The notes: generated by a model from the sequence alone, not told the origin. A DNA stretch of 64,000 nucleotides from Formosa haliotis (GCF_001685485.1 NZ_BDEL01000001.1:1175501-1239500), one strand, 5' to 3'. Numbered from the stretch's first letter, positions 48,791 through 60,300 are shown. Numbers and translations are program-made.

Positions 48791-50158
48791 CTATTTTGAA
48801 TCTATCTCATCTTCAAAAACTTGTTCTAACTTCACATAGTCTACAGCCAATTGCCCTGAAGAAGGTTTCCAATCTTTTTTGAAAATACGGATAAGATTAT
48901 CGCCTGCTTTAAGTTCTACAATACCAAAATCGATTTCTGTAAAGGTTTTAGATTGTGGGAATTTAAACTCGCGGTACAAATGACTATTGATTAATACATT
49001 GTGATTAGACTCCCCTTCTGGTGATGCATAGCTCACTTTAAATCTAAATTTAGATGGCTGGGCAACTTGGGCTAACATAGACACATGGTCGTACGGATTA
49101 TCGAAATTGGTTACATAGCCTTTTCCGCTATAGTCTTTTAAATACGTATCTACAAACACATTGTACAAGTTGCCTCCTGCCGCAAAACCGCTTTCGGCTT
49201 CCAATTTCATTGTCACTCTAGTACGTTCTGCTTTTCCTAAACCTTTTTTTGAAGGGATAATCGGAATGATATTGCCTGCTTTATCGTATTCTAAATAATC
49301 TGCCATTGCAGACCGTGTTTCACTCAAACCGCCAGACAACCAAGCGCTGTGATAAAACATAATATCTTTCCCTTTATAGTTTACAACTCCGCCGTGATTG
49401 GTCCCGCTTTGTCCTTCAAAATCATCTATAAACACACCTTTAAACGTGTATGGTCCTAATGGCTTATCAGCTACCGCATAAAACATTTTTTCTGGCCAGC
49501 GTCTCGGCGTTAAACCCGGATAGGTTAAATAATAGGTGCCGTTACGTTTGTGTACCCAAGGCCCTTCAAATACATGGGTTAACTGCTTGGTTAAATCAAC
49601 ATAGGTTTCGGGTTTTATAGACATAAGGTCCTCATTCAATTCTGCAGCATAACACTGTCTATCGTGACCCCAATACAGATAAGGTGTGCCATCGTTGTCA
49701 ATAAAGATAGCCGGGTCCTGCCCAAACTCTACCCCCTTAACATAACCTAAATCTGTAAAAGGACCTTGCGGGACATCGCTACGTGCAATTCCGGTTCTAA
49801 ACAATCCAATACCCGCTTCTTTCATACAGTACACCAAATAATACTGCCCACGATAATACGCGGCATCCATGGCCCAAGCATGACTCTCTGCCCAATCTAC
49901 ATTTTCTATATGAAGAATACGGCCGTGGTCTGTCCAATTCACCATATCTGTTGTAGAAAAGGCGTGGTAACCGGTCATGCCGTAATGGTTATTAGACCCA
50001 GGCTCATCGTGAGAGGTGTACACCCATAGTGTATTGGGATCGTCTGGCCACACATGAGGTGATGGATCTGCTGTAAATACGTTTGTGAAAATGGGATTTT
50101 GAGAGACCCCAATTGTCACACTTAAAAGCGCTGTTAACAGTAATAATTTGGTTTTCAT
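48791..50158 (-). CDS. GH43 glycoside hydrolase with C-terminal CBM6/35-like module
   Basis: 455 residues. Signal peptide (LTALLSVTIGVSQ); GH43 propeller to about residue 320 with base D31 in VFTADPSPHV, pKa Asp in FGQDPAIFIDNDG and acid Glu in HVFEGPWVHKRNGTYYLTY. From about 335 a carbohydrate-binding sandwich (MKLEAESGFAAGG ... AVDYVKLEQVF). Only about a third of positions look shared with the GH43 at 35027, so a different specificity is likely. 37 bp after the beta-helix gene in the long operon. Confidence 0.85.
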   Translation of the reverse strand: MKTKLLLLTALLSVTIGVSQNPIFTNVFTADPSPHVWPDDPNTLWVYTSHDEPGSNNHYGMTGYHAFSTTDMVNWTDHGRILHIENVDWAESHAWAMDAAYYRGQYYLVYCMKEAGIGLFRTGIARSDVPQGPFTDLGYVKGVEFGQDPAIFIDNDGTPYLYWGHDRQCYAAELNEDLMSIKPETYVDLTKQLTHVFEGPWVHKRNGTYYLTYPGLTPRRWPEKMFYAVADKPLGPYTFKGVFIDDFEGQSGTNHGGVVNYKGKDIMFYHSAWLSGGLSETRSAMADYLEYDKAGNIIPIIPSKKGLGKAERTRVTMKLEAESGFAAGGNLYNVFVDTYLKDYSGKGYVTNFDNPYDHVSMLAQVAQPSKFRFKVSYASPEGESNHNVLINSHLYREFKFPQSKTFTEIDFGIVELKAGDNLIRIFKKDWKPSSGQLAVDYVKLEQVFEDEIDSK

Positions 50159-50195
50159 TTTTAAATAGTTTGTCTGTAATTGTTTTAAAAGGCTA

Positions 50196-51566
50196 TTATC
50201 TTTTGGTAACTTTTATAAGCGTTCCTTTGTTTTCTATAATCTCACCATTGGTGGTTATCATGCTATTACTAGCCTGAACACCTATTTTAATAGGCATTTT
50301 GGTTTCGTTTCTTAAATTTAAATTTGTGGTTTCAGCCTCCCCGTAAGGAGACATCGCTTCCCCATGCTCTGGATGCGTATATCCCACCAGAATGGGTAAA
50401 TCTGTTTGACGCGTTTTTCCGTTTTCCGATTTTAATACTATGGTATTATCAGCCCCTTGAATGGTTGCTAAAGCATGCACCAGACGATCTGATTCAGCAT
50501 CATCTACAATTAAATCGACTTTAACGCCACTACCCTCAACAAATAATAATGGTCCGTAATTAGCATCGCCTTTACAATTTTTAACCACGGAATTATCTCC
50601 GATCCAATACCCGCGTTCTGTCCCGATAGTTATACAGTTTTCTACGTGTGCTGTGTTAAAACGCAATTCGAATCCGGCACGTGTGTTTTTAGCGGTACAG
50701 TTTTTAAAGCTGATATTTTCGCAAACCCCATAGGTTCTAAAACCGTCTTCGCAAAGCGATTTCATATAGCCAGGAGTCACCACATATTCGCCTTCACGAT
50801 TCTTTGTCCAGGTTTTAAAATTTACATCGAATGCTGGCCCTGAAGTTTCAGCCAGAATATCGTCGGTTGACCGGACTTCGCCTTCGGCATAACAATCTTC
50901 AAAATAGACATTCTTAGGATGTTGTTGAATAAAAAAACAATGCCCAAAAGACCGGTTATACACCTTACAGCCATACAGTTTCGTTTCATCTCCGGTCACC
51001 AAAAGGCCACTGTGTTTACGGTGTTTTATCGTGGTTTCTTTTTGTTTTCCTTTTCCAAATAAATCGCCATACCCATACGGATAAGACCCTTTAACATATA
51101 ATGTAATGCCTTTTATAACATTAGATTCTCCAGCCACTTGAAGCACTGTACCACCTCGTGAGGTGCCTTGTCCGATACATCTAATCGTAAGTCCCACAAC
51201 CGTGTTATGAGCACCTGTAATTAAAAATTCGTCTGTGTGAATAGGCGGATTTAATATCGTTCTAATTTCGGTATCCAATTCTATTTCTACACCTTCTAGG
51301 TTGAACACATTATTACTCCCACTAAACGTAATGTATTGATAGTCCTGATTTTCTTTACGTTTTTTAAGCTTGTCAGGAGTTAAATAATCGGTGAGTTTAT
51401 ATACTCCAGGCGCCATGGTAATGGTATTGCCACTTGCCGCTGCGTATTTGGCAAGCTCTTTAAGGGAACTGATTTTAATATCTTTGGCATTGCTGTTAGC
51501 ACTTAGCAGCAATAATCCTAAAATCAACATTAGAGATTGTATTTTTATGTGAAATAGATGTTTCAT
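50196..51566 (-). CDS. Secreted beta-helix enzyme, paralog group member without extra domains
   Basis: 456 residues: signal peptide (LGLLLLSANSNAKD) and a parallel beta-helix only. Group signature: SYPYGYGDLFGKGK, HRKHSGLLVTG, RSFGHCFFIQ, GEVRSTDDILAE, GYMKSLCEDGFRTY. No T9SS tail, so it stays periplasmic, unlike the 705- and 1970-residue members. Its start overlaps the sulfatase stop by one base (TAATG), so desulfation and this enzyme are made together, a hint that it acts on the desulfated chain. Confidence 0.78.
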   Translation of the reverse strand: MKHLFHIKIQSLMLILGLLLLSANSNAKDIKISSLKELAKYAAASGNTITMAPGVYKLTDYLTPDKLKKRKENQDYQYITFSGSNNVFNLEGVEIELDTEIRTILNPPIHTDEFLITGAHNTVVGLTIRCIGQGTSRGGTVLQVAGESNVIKGITLYVKGSYPYGYGDLFGKGKQKETTIKHRKHSGLLVTGDETKLYGCKVYNRSFGHCFFIQQHPKNVYFEDCYAEGEVRSTDDILAETSGPAFDVNFKTWTKNREGEYVVTPGYMKSLCEDGFRTYGVCENISFKNCTAKNTRAGFELRFNTAHVENCITIGTERGYWIGDNSVVKNCKGDANYGPLLFVEGSGVKVDLIVDDAESDRLVHALATIQGADNTIVLKSENGKTRQTDLPILVGYTHPEHGEAMSPYGEAETTNLNLRNETKMPIKIGVQASNSMITTNGEIIENKGTLIKVTKR

Positions 51567-53092
51567 TATGGTTTTGTTTTTCTGTAATTGCTTTCTTCTT
51601 TCCAGATATCAATATCGACGTCATTTTCTAGCAGGGTTCCTGTAGTGCTTCTTCCATTTTTTATATATTCTTTTAGTATGCCGACTAAAGCATCGACCTT
51701 TTCTGGGTACTGCGCCACCAAATTAGTTGTTTCACCTAAGTCTTGATTTAAATTATAAAGTTGCATCTCGGGTAAACTGGCTTCTAAAGCTTCAAAATCT
51801 TTAGGCGAACTCCAGCCTCCCGAACCTGGTGCCAATAACAATTTCCATTCATTTTGACGTATTGAAAAACGACCTTCAATAGAATGATGTACAATTTCGT
51901 TTCTCGGGTATTCTAACGATTTTCCGAACAATGCATTTAAGAAACTCTTGCTATCTTCTGCATTATATTCTGGAATTTCAAAAGAAAAATAATCTGCAAA
52001 CGTAGCCATCAAATCCGCTAAACAGATTAATTGCTCAGATTGCGAATGCGCTTCAACCTGGTTTGGCCAGCGCACAATAAACGGCACCCTATGTCCGCCA
52101 TCCCACAAATCGGATTTTGAACCACGTAAGCCCGCACTAGGATAATGCCCTTTAGACTGTAATTCTGGAATGTTTGCTAATTTAGACGTACCATTATCGG
52201 AAGTAAAAATTACAATCGGATTTTCACTTAATCCATTGCGTTCCAAAGCTTCTAAAACCTTCCCTACCGAACCATCGGTTTGTGCTACAAAATCGCCATA
52301 TTTACCTAAATCGGTTTTACCGACCCATTCTTTAGATGGCACAATTGGTGTATGCGGAGCGTTCTGAGCAAAATAAATAAAGAACGGTTTTCCGTTTTTT
52401 GCGTCTTGAGCCTTTGTATCGATTAAACGACTTACTTCTTGTGTTAATGTTGGTAACACATCAACCACAGGTATTTCTTCGGTAATTTTATCGTTTCTAA
52501 CAAAACTACTCATCGCTCTAGAATGATGAAAACCATAAAAAGAATTGAAACCTCTTGTTATGGGGCCATCCGGAATTTTAGTACCGATAGGAACATTCGC
52601 TAAAAATTTTCCTGCCTCTTTTTTAGGTGTAATAGCTTTTAAGCTGTCCGGCACTTGATACTGATACTCTAAATGCCATTTCCCAACTAAAGCCGTGTTG
52701 TATCCTTGCTTTTGAAACAAATGCCCCAAAGTCATTCTATCTGCTGCTATTAAAGGTTGCGCCCCGCCTTGAACCACCCCGCTTTGTAATCGCGTGCGCC
52801 AATTGTATCGTCCGGTTAACATGGTATATCTAGACGGTGTACAAACCGACGAACTGGTATGCGCATCTGTAAAAACCATTCCTTCTGAAGCTAAGCGATT
52901 AAGTGTTGGTGTTGGTATTTTACTTTGTTCTGGGTCTAGAGCTTCAATTTCTCCATAACCCATATCGTCTGCCAAAATAAGTACCACATTAGGCAATACC
53001 CGAGCTTCTACTTTCGATGTTGACGTACAACGACAACACAAAAGCAATAAACCTATACCAACGACTACAATTTTTAAATCACTTATTTTCAT
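51566..53092 (-). CDS. Type I sulfatase (CTPSR)
   Basis: 508 residues. Lipoprotein-like leader (VGIGLLLLCCRCTS), metal ligands in LILADDMGYGEIE, formylglycine C84 in SSVCTPSRYTMLTGRYNWRT, GKWHLEY and FTSDNGTSKLA. Closest in layout to the sulfatase at 36288 (both have ...RYxWRTxLxxxV and an internal extension before HGFxxFYG/RGFNSFYG). Coupled to the beta-helix gene at its 3' end. Confidence 0.93.
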   Translation of the reverse strand: MKISDLKIVVVGIGLLLLCCRCTSTSKVEARVLPNVVLILADDMGYGEIEALDPEQSKIPTPTLNRLASEGMVFTDAHTSSSVCTPSRYTMLTGRYNWRTRLQSGVVQGGAQPLIAADRMTLGHLFQKQGYNTALVGKWHLEYQYQVPDSLKAITPKKEAGKFLANVPIGTKIPDGPITRGFNSFYGFHHSRAMSSFVRNDKITEEIPVVDVLPTLTQEVSRLIDTKAQDAKNGKPFFIYFAQNAPHTPIVPSKEWVGKTDLGKYGDFVAQTDGSVGKVLEALERNGLSENPIVIFTSDNGTSKLANIPELQSKGHYPSAGLRGSKSDLWDGGHRVPFIVRWPNQVEAHSQSEQLICLADLMATFADYFSFEIPEYNAEDSKSFLNALFGKSLEYPRNEIVHHSIEGRFSIRQNEWKLLLAPGSGGWSSPKDFEALEASLPEMQLYNLNQDLGETTNLVAQYPEKVDALVGILKEYIKNGRSTTGTLLENDVDIDIWKEESNYRKTKP

Positions 53093-53128
53093 TTACTATT
53101 AGTTTGCGTCCCTGCAAACATTTATATT

Positions 53129-55888
53129 TTATACACTGTACTTTATTTCTAATTTTGAATTCAAATCCATACGTACCCCATTCTTGAATTGAATAACATA
53201 GGTATTTTGTTCTGCTTTAAAAACAGCATCTATCTTTTTCCCGTTTAATGTTACAATCACGCGATTTACCTGTATGCCTTTTACTTTATCTAAGGTAAAT
53301 TCATGTAATTTTAAGTTTCCATAACGCAGGTTTAATTCTGCTATCAGCGTTTCATTTTCAATTTTTTGAATAAACTGTCCCCAGCCTTCTGCAGTTGTAA
53401 ATGCCGCTTTAAAATGATCTTGTTGCATACGCGGTCCAAAAGCAAGTTTCCCTTCTGGGCCATCATATTTATAACCACACATCGCCATAAAAGCACTATA
53501 ACTTGCTAAAGCTCTAGCGTAATGATCACCACATTCTACTTCGTTATAAGGGTTACGAAGGTTGGGTTGATAACGATCGCTAATGGCTTTACCAATAGCC
53601 AATCCTTTTTCTAGCATACCTTCCCAAATCATGTGTGCGGATACCTGCCATTCAAATCCAGACATGCACTCATTATAATATTTATGGAAATTTGTTTTTT
53701 GTGCATTTTCTTTTCCAAAAGGCCAAGTACACATTACCAATCCCGCATCGCCTTCAGCAGCATACCAACGTCCTTTAGGATGCTCTTTTCTGAAATCGCC
53801 AACATTTGGAGCGAAATTATAGGTCCATAGCGACTCTAAAGCTTTCCGAGCCTTGTCTCTTGGCAACAGCGGCTCTAATCCGACGTTATACAGCCAAAAC
53901 TCACCAAGAACTTGATCGATATGGCACCCCGTAGTAGAACCTCGTGTTTTTTCTGGTTCTAATTCTGGAATATGAATAAAGTAATTAAACTCGTCTTTCC
54001 ACATTAAATCTACCATCGCGGCAGCTCCTTTTGTAGCAAGCGTTTCGTAACGTTGTGCTACTGCGGTTTCATTCATTTGTTTGGCCATAACCGCCGATGC
54101 TCTAAGTGCTGCGATATACATATTTGTTAACCAATGTACTTTACCAAACCAGTTGCCATCTAGTGTGTTGTGTTGTGCCCCTGTCATAACCCCATCTTCA
54201 TCCTCATCCCATGTTTTTATCACATAATCCATGGTTAATTTGGTACGTTCCCAAACACTTTTTAAGAAGGTATAATCTGTAGTCATTTGGCTTTCGCGAA
54301 GCACTCTTAAAATGGTTCCACATTGCCCATCTGGCGCCTCCTTAAATGCTTTGGTAGAACAGCGAAAATTCATCGCGCCTGTATCGGCTTTTAAACTTAA
54401 ATCTAAATCTACTTGTTCGCGACATTCGCGTTCTATTACAGGAAATAAGCGGGATACCCCTTGGGCATAATGCCAAACATGTGTACAATTTCCTTCGCAA
54501 CAGCTCACACCTTCGTCCAAGCCATATCTATTATTTTGCATCGCCAAGCGTTTGGCTAATTGGGTTTGCATACAATCTATCGGAATAAAAGTGCGTTCTA
54601 AAAACCAATAGGGCAAAGTTGAATCGTACCAGGTCTCTACCCATTTTTGAGTTTCACTTCTAAGCTCGTCTTCTTTTAAGGCGACAACCTTTGCAGAGGT
54701 ACTGGCATTAGGCCATTGCGTCGCATAATAATTGATATCTCTAGACCATTCTGTTTTTCCATAACCTTCTACATATCTGGCATTAGGAAAACGCCATGAT
54801 AGTGTAAAGGCAATGGTTTTACGTGCTCCGGGTTTTAATGTAAACTCACGACCTAAAGATGCATAGGCCTTATCGTTGAACGGGCGTTTTTGTATGTGTT
54901 TAGCTTTATTGTTCGGTTTATTGGCTGTAAACAGATTAACTTCTCCAGCTTGAGAGCGCATGGTATCTACAAAATCGGCTTTCTCCTCGCCTAATACCCC
55001 GAGTGCTACAGCGCCAAAATCGTTGGCGTGATGAAACGGGATTTTGTGGTCTTCACCGTCATCATCTAAAGATTCGGTCCAACATTCTACAACCGATAGT
55101 CCTTCTAATTCTTGATACTGACTTAAACGAACGCCGTTACTATTTTCTTTTCCTGTTCTATAATTAGAGAAATTCTCTATCCATCCGCCAATAGCGATAT
55201 CCTGTTCTTCTTCAGATGTATTTTCGATGGTGTATCGCATCACGATTACCGGATAACTTGAATCATCTCGATTTAACGGAATAAAAGGGGTATAAGCTTC
55301 TAGGTGCACGGTTACAGGGCAATTGGTATCAGCATACTGCACATCTCCCATAGGGTACTTATTGGTAAACTTAATATCTTGAAAACCGTTCGCATCTAAC
55401 CTAAACACCCGTTTCGATTTACCAGACCCTACTTGCAAGGCAAACCCCTGGTCTATTGGACTGTAAGGCGTATCCGGTTTCATATATTTATGTCCAGACC
55501 CCATTTCTTTCCAAACGTCATCCGGCTCCCCATCCAAATTCCAACGCCATAGTCGGCCATCGCCTCCTAAATAGATTTGCCCCGTACCAATACCATTTAT
55601 TGGCATACCTATATATTTTAAATCTTGACCCGTGGCATGCATGGCCTCTCCTCTTGCATACAAACTTTCAATCCATGCTTTGGTGAGTTTTTTATCGGCA
55701 GGAATGACATGATCGAAATCCGTTTCACTAAAAGGGCCTGCCATAAGTTTAATAGGATTAATTGCTAACATAGCAGCCGATAAACTAACCGTTTTTATAA
55801 AACTTCTACGACTGTTATCTGTATTCTGGTTCGTTTCACAACAGCCTGAACCTGCGCAACAACTATTTTCATTATCCTTATTAGCCAT
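53129..55888 (-). CDS. GH116-like glycoside hydrolase with Tat signal and Cys-rich leader
   Basis: 919 residues of the GBA2_N plus DUF608 (GH116) layout: N-terminal beta-sandwich (MPINGIGTGQIYLGGDGRLW near 93, VIVMRYTIENTSEEEQDIA) and (alpha/alpha)6 domain from about 430 (CCEGNCTHVWHYAQGVSRLF; LDGNWFGKVHWLTNMYIAAL). The leader has a twin-arginine motif SRRSFIK followed by a hydrophobic stretch, so it is exported folded. Before it sits CCAGSGCC, four Cys in eight residues, unusual in an n-region. GH116 enzymes are beta-glucosidases, beta-xylosidases or N-acetylglucosaminidases. Third... in the long operon it precedes the sulfatase by 36 bp. Confidence 0.8.
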   Translation of the reverse strand: MANKDNENSCCAGSGCCETNQNTDNSRRSFIKTVSLSAAMLAINPIKLMAGPFSETDFDHVIPADKKLTKAWIESLYARGEAMHATGQDLKYIGMPINGIGTGQIYLGGDGRLWRWNLDGEPDDVWKEMGSGHKYMKPDTPYSPIDQGFALQVGSGKSKRVFRLDANGFQDIKFTNKYPMGDVQYADTNCPVTVHLEAYTPFIPLNRDDSSYPVIVMRYTIENTSEEEQDIAIGGWIENFSNYRTGKENSNGVRLSQYQELEGLSVVECWTESLDDDGEDHKIPFHHANDFGAVALGVLGEEKADFVDTMRSQAGEVNLFTANKPNNKAKHIQKRPFNDKAYASLGREFTLKPGARKTIAFTLSWRFPNARYVEGYGKTEWSRDINYYATQWPNASTSAKVVALKEDELRSETQKWVETWYDSTLPYWFLERTFIPIDCMQTQLAKRLAMQNNRYGLDEGVSCCEGNCTHVWHYAQGVSRLFPVIERECREQVDLDLSLKADTGAMNFRCSTKAFKEAPDGQCGTILRVLRESQMTTDYTFLKSVWERTKLTMDYVIKTWDEDEDGVMTGAQHNTLDGNWFGKVHWLTNMYIAALRASAVMAKQMNETAVAQRYETLATKGAAAMVDLMWKDEFNYFIHIPELEPEKTRGSTTGCHIDQVLGEFWLYNVGLEPLLPRDKARKALESLWTYNFAPNVGDFRKEHPKGRWYAAEGDAGLVMCTWPFGKENAQKTNFHKYYNECMSGFEWQVSAHMIWEGMLEKGLAIGKAISDRYQPNLRNPYNEVECGDHYARALASYSAFMAMCGYKYDGPEGKLAFGPRMQQDHFKAAFTTAEGWGQFIQKIENETLIAELNLRYGNLKLHEFTLDKVKGIQVNRVIVTLNGKKIDAVFKAEQNTYVIQFKNGVRMDLNSKLEIKYSV

Positions 55889-55933
55889 ATTTTTTAAAAT
55901 TCTGTTTTACAATCAATACTTTATCAAACGTCC

Positions 55934-57340
55934 TTAGCGTTTAGTACGGTTGGCATCATTTACCATATTTTCAGCCTCGGTGGCGGCACGTACTGGTCCT
56001 ACACTTTTAATTTTTGCATTTTCGGTACCTTTAAATTTGATGACCTCAGTTTCAGTTTGGTTGTCTAATTTAATATCTGTAGCATGCATCTTCGCGTTTT
56101 CATCAAAATTGCCATAGCCTTCCCAAACCGATAATTTAATAGCCATAGTTTCAGGAATAAATTTTGGGTCTGCCGTTTTAATAACAACATCGTGACCTGT
56201 ACCATTTATTTTTGCCAATAAGGTATTCGCTAATCCATTCCGGCTATCTAAAATCGTCATCTCCACTTTCGCATTTTTGGCATTGGTATACGGAATACAA
56301 AAGGCCTCGCCATATTTAGCATCGGCACTACTATTTATTACTGTATCGCCATTCCCAATATTATACCCTGTAGCCACACAATCGCGTACCACACAATCAA
56401 TAATGGTATCTCCCGACGTGCTTAAACCGGTACAAATCCCTCTTCGCATTTGGGTTACCGTACAATTTTTAATGGTCGTGTTTTTGGTTTTATGTCCATT
56501 ATATTCTGGATACATACGGATACCATCTTCGCTGAGCGAAATGATTTCTCCTGGTAATATTTTACCATCTGCTGCCACAATGGTACCTTCTATATAATTG
56601 CCTTTAGCCGCGTAGAACTTTTTATCGAAACCATAACCTGAAGTTTCAGCCAACATGGCATCTGTGGTTCGTAACAGTCCATCGACTTGGCAGTTTTCGA
56701 TCAGGGTGTTTTCCGCACCTTGTAAAAAGATAGCGTGCCCCATGGCGCGCATATGCACTTGGCAACCCAATAATTTTACATTTTTAGCAGGATAGCCTAC
56801 GCGAATACCGTTCATTTTACGAACATCGCCGCCACCTAAACCATACAAATAGCCATAACCCCACGGATTAGACCCTGTGGTTCGGACTTCTACATCCTTT
56901 AAAGTCACATGTTCACCAACGATATTAAACATCTTGTTTTTACTTTGAAGTCCCGGTGTATCACCATACGTTTCAATATATAATCCTTCCAACGTCACGT
57001 GATTTCCAGAAATTTCGATGGCGCAATACATGCTATTACCATCATCACTTTTAACTAAATCGGGACGACTAAATAACTTAGTATCTACCATAAACCGAGC
57101 ACCTCTTAAATCGTAATACGCATTATTACTGGTGATTTCAATGAATCTTATCTTTTCAGCAGCATCAATTTGATAATTACCCGGACTGAGTTTTACGTGA
57201 ACGTTATCCTGATTTATATACCTTTTAAAATCCTTAAGTGTGTGTACTTCTATAACTTTAGGCTCTTTATTTTTTTCTTGCGCCTGACTTGAAAACCCCG
57301 TCAAAAAAACGGCGAGTAGTACTAAAATATATCGTTTCAT
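55934..57340 (-). CDS. Secreted beta-helix enzyme, divergent paralog
   Basis: 468 residues; signal peptide (LAVFLTGFSSQAQE) and a parallel beta-helix. It shares the frame of the group but with changes at the most conserved places: SNPWGYGYLYGLGGG for YGYGDxFGKG, RKMNGIRVGYP for HRKHSGxLxRG, RAMGHAIFLQG, GLLRTTDAMLAE for GEVRSTDDMLAE, and SLSEDGIRMY. The R-x-x-GH and TDxMLAE parts remain. So it is either a different specificity or a binding paralog. 45 bp after the GH116 start region in the same operon. Confidence 0.72.
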   Translation of the reverse strand: MKRYILVLLAVFLTGFSSQAQEKNKEPKVIEVHTLKDFKRYINQDNVHVKLSPGNYQIDAAEKIRFIEITSNNAYYDLRGARFMVDTKLFSRPDLVKSDDGNSMYCAIEISGNHVTLEGLYIETYGDTPGLQSKNKMFNIVGEHVTLKDVEVRTTGSNPWGYGYLYGLGGGDVRKMNGIRVGYPAKNVKLLGCQVHMRAMGHAIFLQGAENTLIENCQVDGLLRTTDAMLAETSGYGFDKKFYAAKGNYIEGTIVAADGKILPGEIISLSEDGIRMYPEYNGHKTKNTTIKNCTVTQMRRGICTGLSTSGDTIIDCVVRDCVATGYNIGNGDTVINSSADAKYGEAFCIPYTNAKNAKVEMTILDSRNGLANTLLAKINGTGHDVVIKTADPKFIPETMAIKLSVWEGYGNFDENAKMHATDIKLDNQTETEVIKFKGTENAKIKSVGPVRAATEAENMVNDANRTKR

Positions 57341-57355
57341 AAGTTCTTGTAAGTT

Positions 57356-60300
57356 TTAATTTGTTTGTTCTTCTCTAACTAACTTTCCGTTTTTGTATTC
57401 TTTTACAGATACTTTTACCTTACCATCTTCAGCGTCTATATTTTCTATTTTAAGCTCTTGTACACGACCATCTGTTAAAGTAACAGTTAATTCACTTTCG
57501 TTTTTAGCTTCTACAGATTTTACTAAAGACTCCTTCTCATAAGGTTCTATTACAGAAAGGTATCTGGCTTGTTTTCCTTTAGACCTTACCGCCATCGATT
57601 TTAATCTTGACGCTTCATCACCCAACGGAAAATCGCCCCCTATTTTAGCTTCAAAACGTGCCACATCTAATCCGTTTAAATCTACGGTAATTGTCGCCAA
57701 TCCTTTGTTATTTTTAGGCATAGCTGGTGTGGCATAATCCATAGGTTCGCCGGCTATTTTTATAGGTCCGCCATAATAATCTTTCCCTTTTACTTCTGGA
57801 ATTAAAACATTGTCGTAGGTCATCGGTAACGTCGATAAACTCACTTTAGAACCATCTTTTAAAATGACTTTAGCGTCTCCCAAAAAAATGGTATTATTCC
57901 TAATTTTCCCTGGCGTTTTTGTGGTTAGTTTTAGCTTTCTACTTCCTGACACATCAACCGAAACATTTTTACTTCCTAAAATCCAGGCACCTGTACTATC
58001 ATTTAGCACTTCTTTTTCATCAGCCAAAACGGAATACCACAATTTTTTATTGACATAAAACCCTTCTGTAGAAGTTCCTATCATGACCTCTGCTTTTTTA
58101 GGCCAGGCATTAAATACATCAATTTTTAAAGGACCATCTATACTATTTGGTAAGCGCACACCTTCATTATCGCAACCATCTCCCCAACACATTTCAAATT
58201 GTGTTCTTGAAGTCCCTTCTACATCATACCAATTACAATCGGTAATAAATTGAGCACTACTTAACGGATTAGCATTCATTTGATTGGTGTGACGATTAAA
58301 CGTTGTTTTATTGGAAGTAATATTTTTAAACCCTTTAGCTTGAAACATCCAATCGAACTCATGTTCTTCGTCTCCTTTTAAGTAATCCGCTAATACAATA
58401 TAATCATCCAGAACCACCATGGCACGACGTTGTAATACCGGTTCTGTATATGCTGTAACCTCACCAAATTCGGGCTGTGTTTCTGGCAAATCTATCGTTC
58501 TACTTTCTGCCCACATTTTTTCAGCAAAAGTTTGCTTATTATTAGGGATTCCGCCGTAAGGTGGATGACTCCATTTGGAATCGGTTTCAATGACCGTCGC
58601 CTGCATCATAGCGCCTGAATGAAATAACAATCTTGAATTTTCTACTGGTTGTTGCATTTTTTGATCAACGACAACCATATTTTTATTTATAGAGGTTTGT
58701 TTCCAAAATTTATACAAATAACTTCCGTAGCCATACCAAAACATAAGCGTACCGTAAAAACTTCGTCCATACCTACTCATGTGTACCAAATTAGTACGGT
58801 CGAAATGCCCATGATAACCACCGTGAGAACCGTAATGTAATGCTGCTTGAATTTGTTCGGGTTGTTCTCTATCTGCTGTTTGAGACCTCAATTGCACAAT
58901 CCCCATATTATCTGCATAAGCCGAAACTTTCATTTTTTCTGAAGTCACTTGTGGTAAATCTGGAACCCCATAAAGTAAGTCTCGTTTATCACTTCTATTA
59001 ATAATGGCTGCATACTCTGGATCCTTATACAAATAATATGCTAACTCGTATGATTTCCCCGAAAGCTTATCCTCAACAGCGTCGTTTACAGCTAACAATA
59101 CGCCTCTAAAATCCATAAACGGAATTGAAGCATCCCACATGTCTTTTATTTTAACACTGTTTTTTTCAATTTTTCCCCATTTTTCAAATTCCATCCCCAT
59201 AATGCCACCTTGTCGTCTGCTAGATAGTAATGAAAAGTGTTTTGTAGTCCCTATCGGGAAGGTTCTATCTTTAAAATTAATGCCCCAAGGTTCTAAGGCT
59301 AATGCAATTTCTGAAAATTCTGTTGCAACCCAAGTATTGTATCCAACAGCACACTCGTACCACCAACCATCGCTCATAATACCGTGCTCGAGATGCTTGT
59401 ATATCCCTGTTGGTCCTTCTAAGAGTTGATTGATTAAGTGCCAATCTTGTAAATTTAAAGCACAATAAAAGGCCGCTGTTAATTCGGCTACATTCCAATT
59501 ACTAATAGCCCCTTTCGTATTGCCTTTTAAAGTTTGGTTAACAAATAATCTAAATGTTTGCGCTGTTAAGGTTTTATCTTGTGCTGTAACTTGTGGGCTA
59601 TTTCTAATTAAATCGTACATTCTTCCCACAGCTTGCCAGAATTTACCCTCGCCTACAAACGAATTACTTCCCCCAACCAAAGTCGCTGGATATCCTGTTT
59701 TTGGATCTATTAATCGTCGTAATAATTGTAAACACTTTGCTGCGTATGCTTCGTTCCCGGTTAATTGATAGGCAATAGCACAATTATAAATTTCTCTCCC
59801 ATCTGTATGAAAAACCGACTGACCTAAAGGACGTTCGGTTGCCTTAGTAAAATCTGTTCCGTTTGGCACCTGCCATTTTTCGGCTTTGTTTACATACTCT
59901 TGCAAACCGTCCTTGGCCCAATCATACCTTTCTACTTTGTCTCTTACCTTTTGCCAACCCGTTTTGGTAAATACAATATTTGGAAAAGGAACCTGTATAG
60001 CTGTTGTAAACGTTATGGTAGACAGCGCTTCACCTTTCCCATTGGCAATAGCATTTACCACCTGATGCTCTCTGATCCCTTCTGGTAAATGCTTGGGAAT
60101 ATAAACGGTTAATTCGGCAGTTTTAACTTCTCCTGGTTCTAAAAAGATCTTTCTAGGATTCAGTTTACTGGTCATGGATTCCCATCCCATAGTTTGAAGT
60201 GTTAACTGAATAGCTTGTGGGGTGTTGGTCGTATTACCGACTTGAAATTCATACGTTACTTCGGTGTCTACTGAAGCTGATTTTCCTTGAATTTCAGCCT

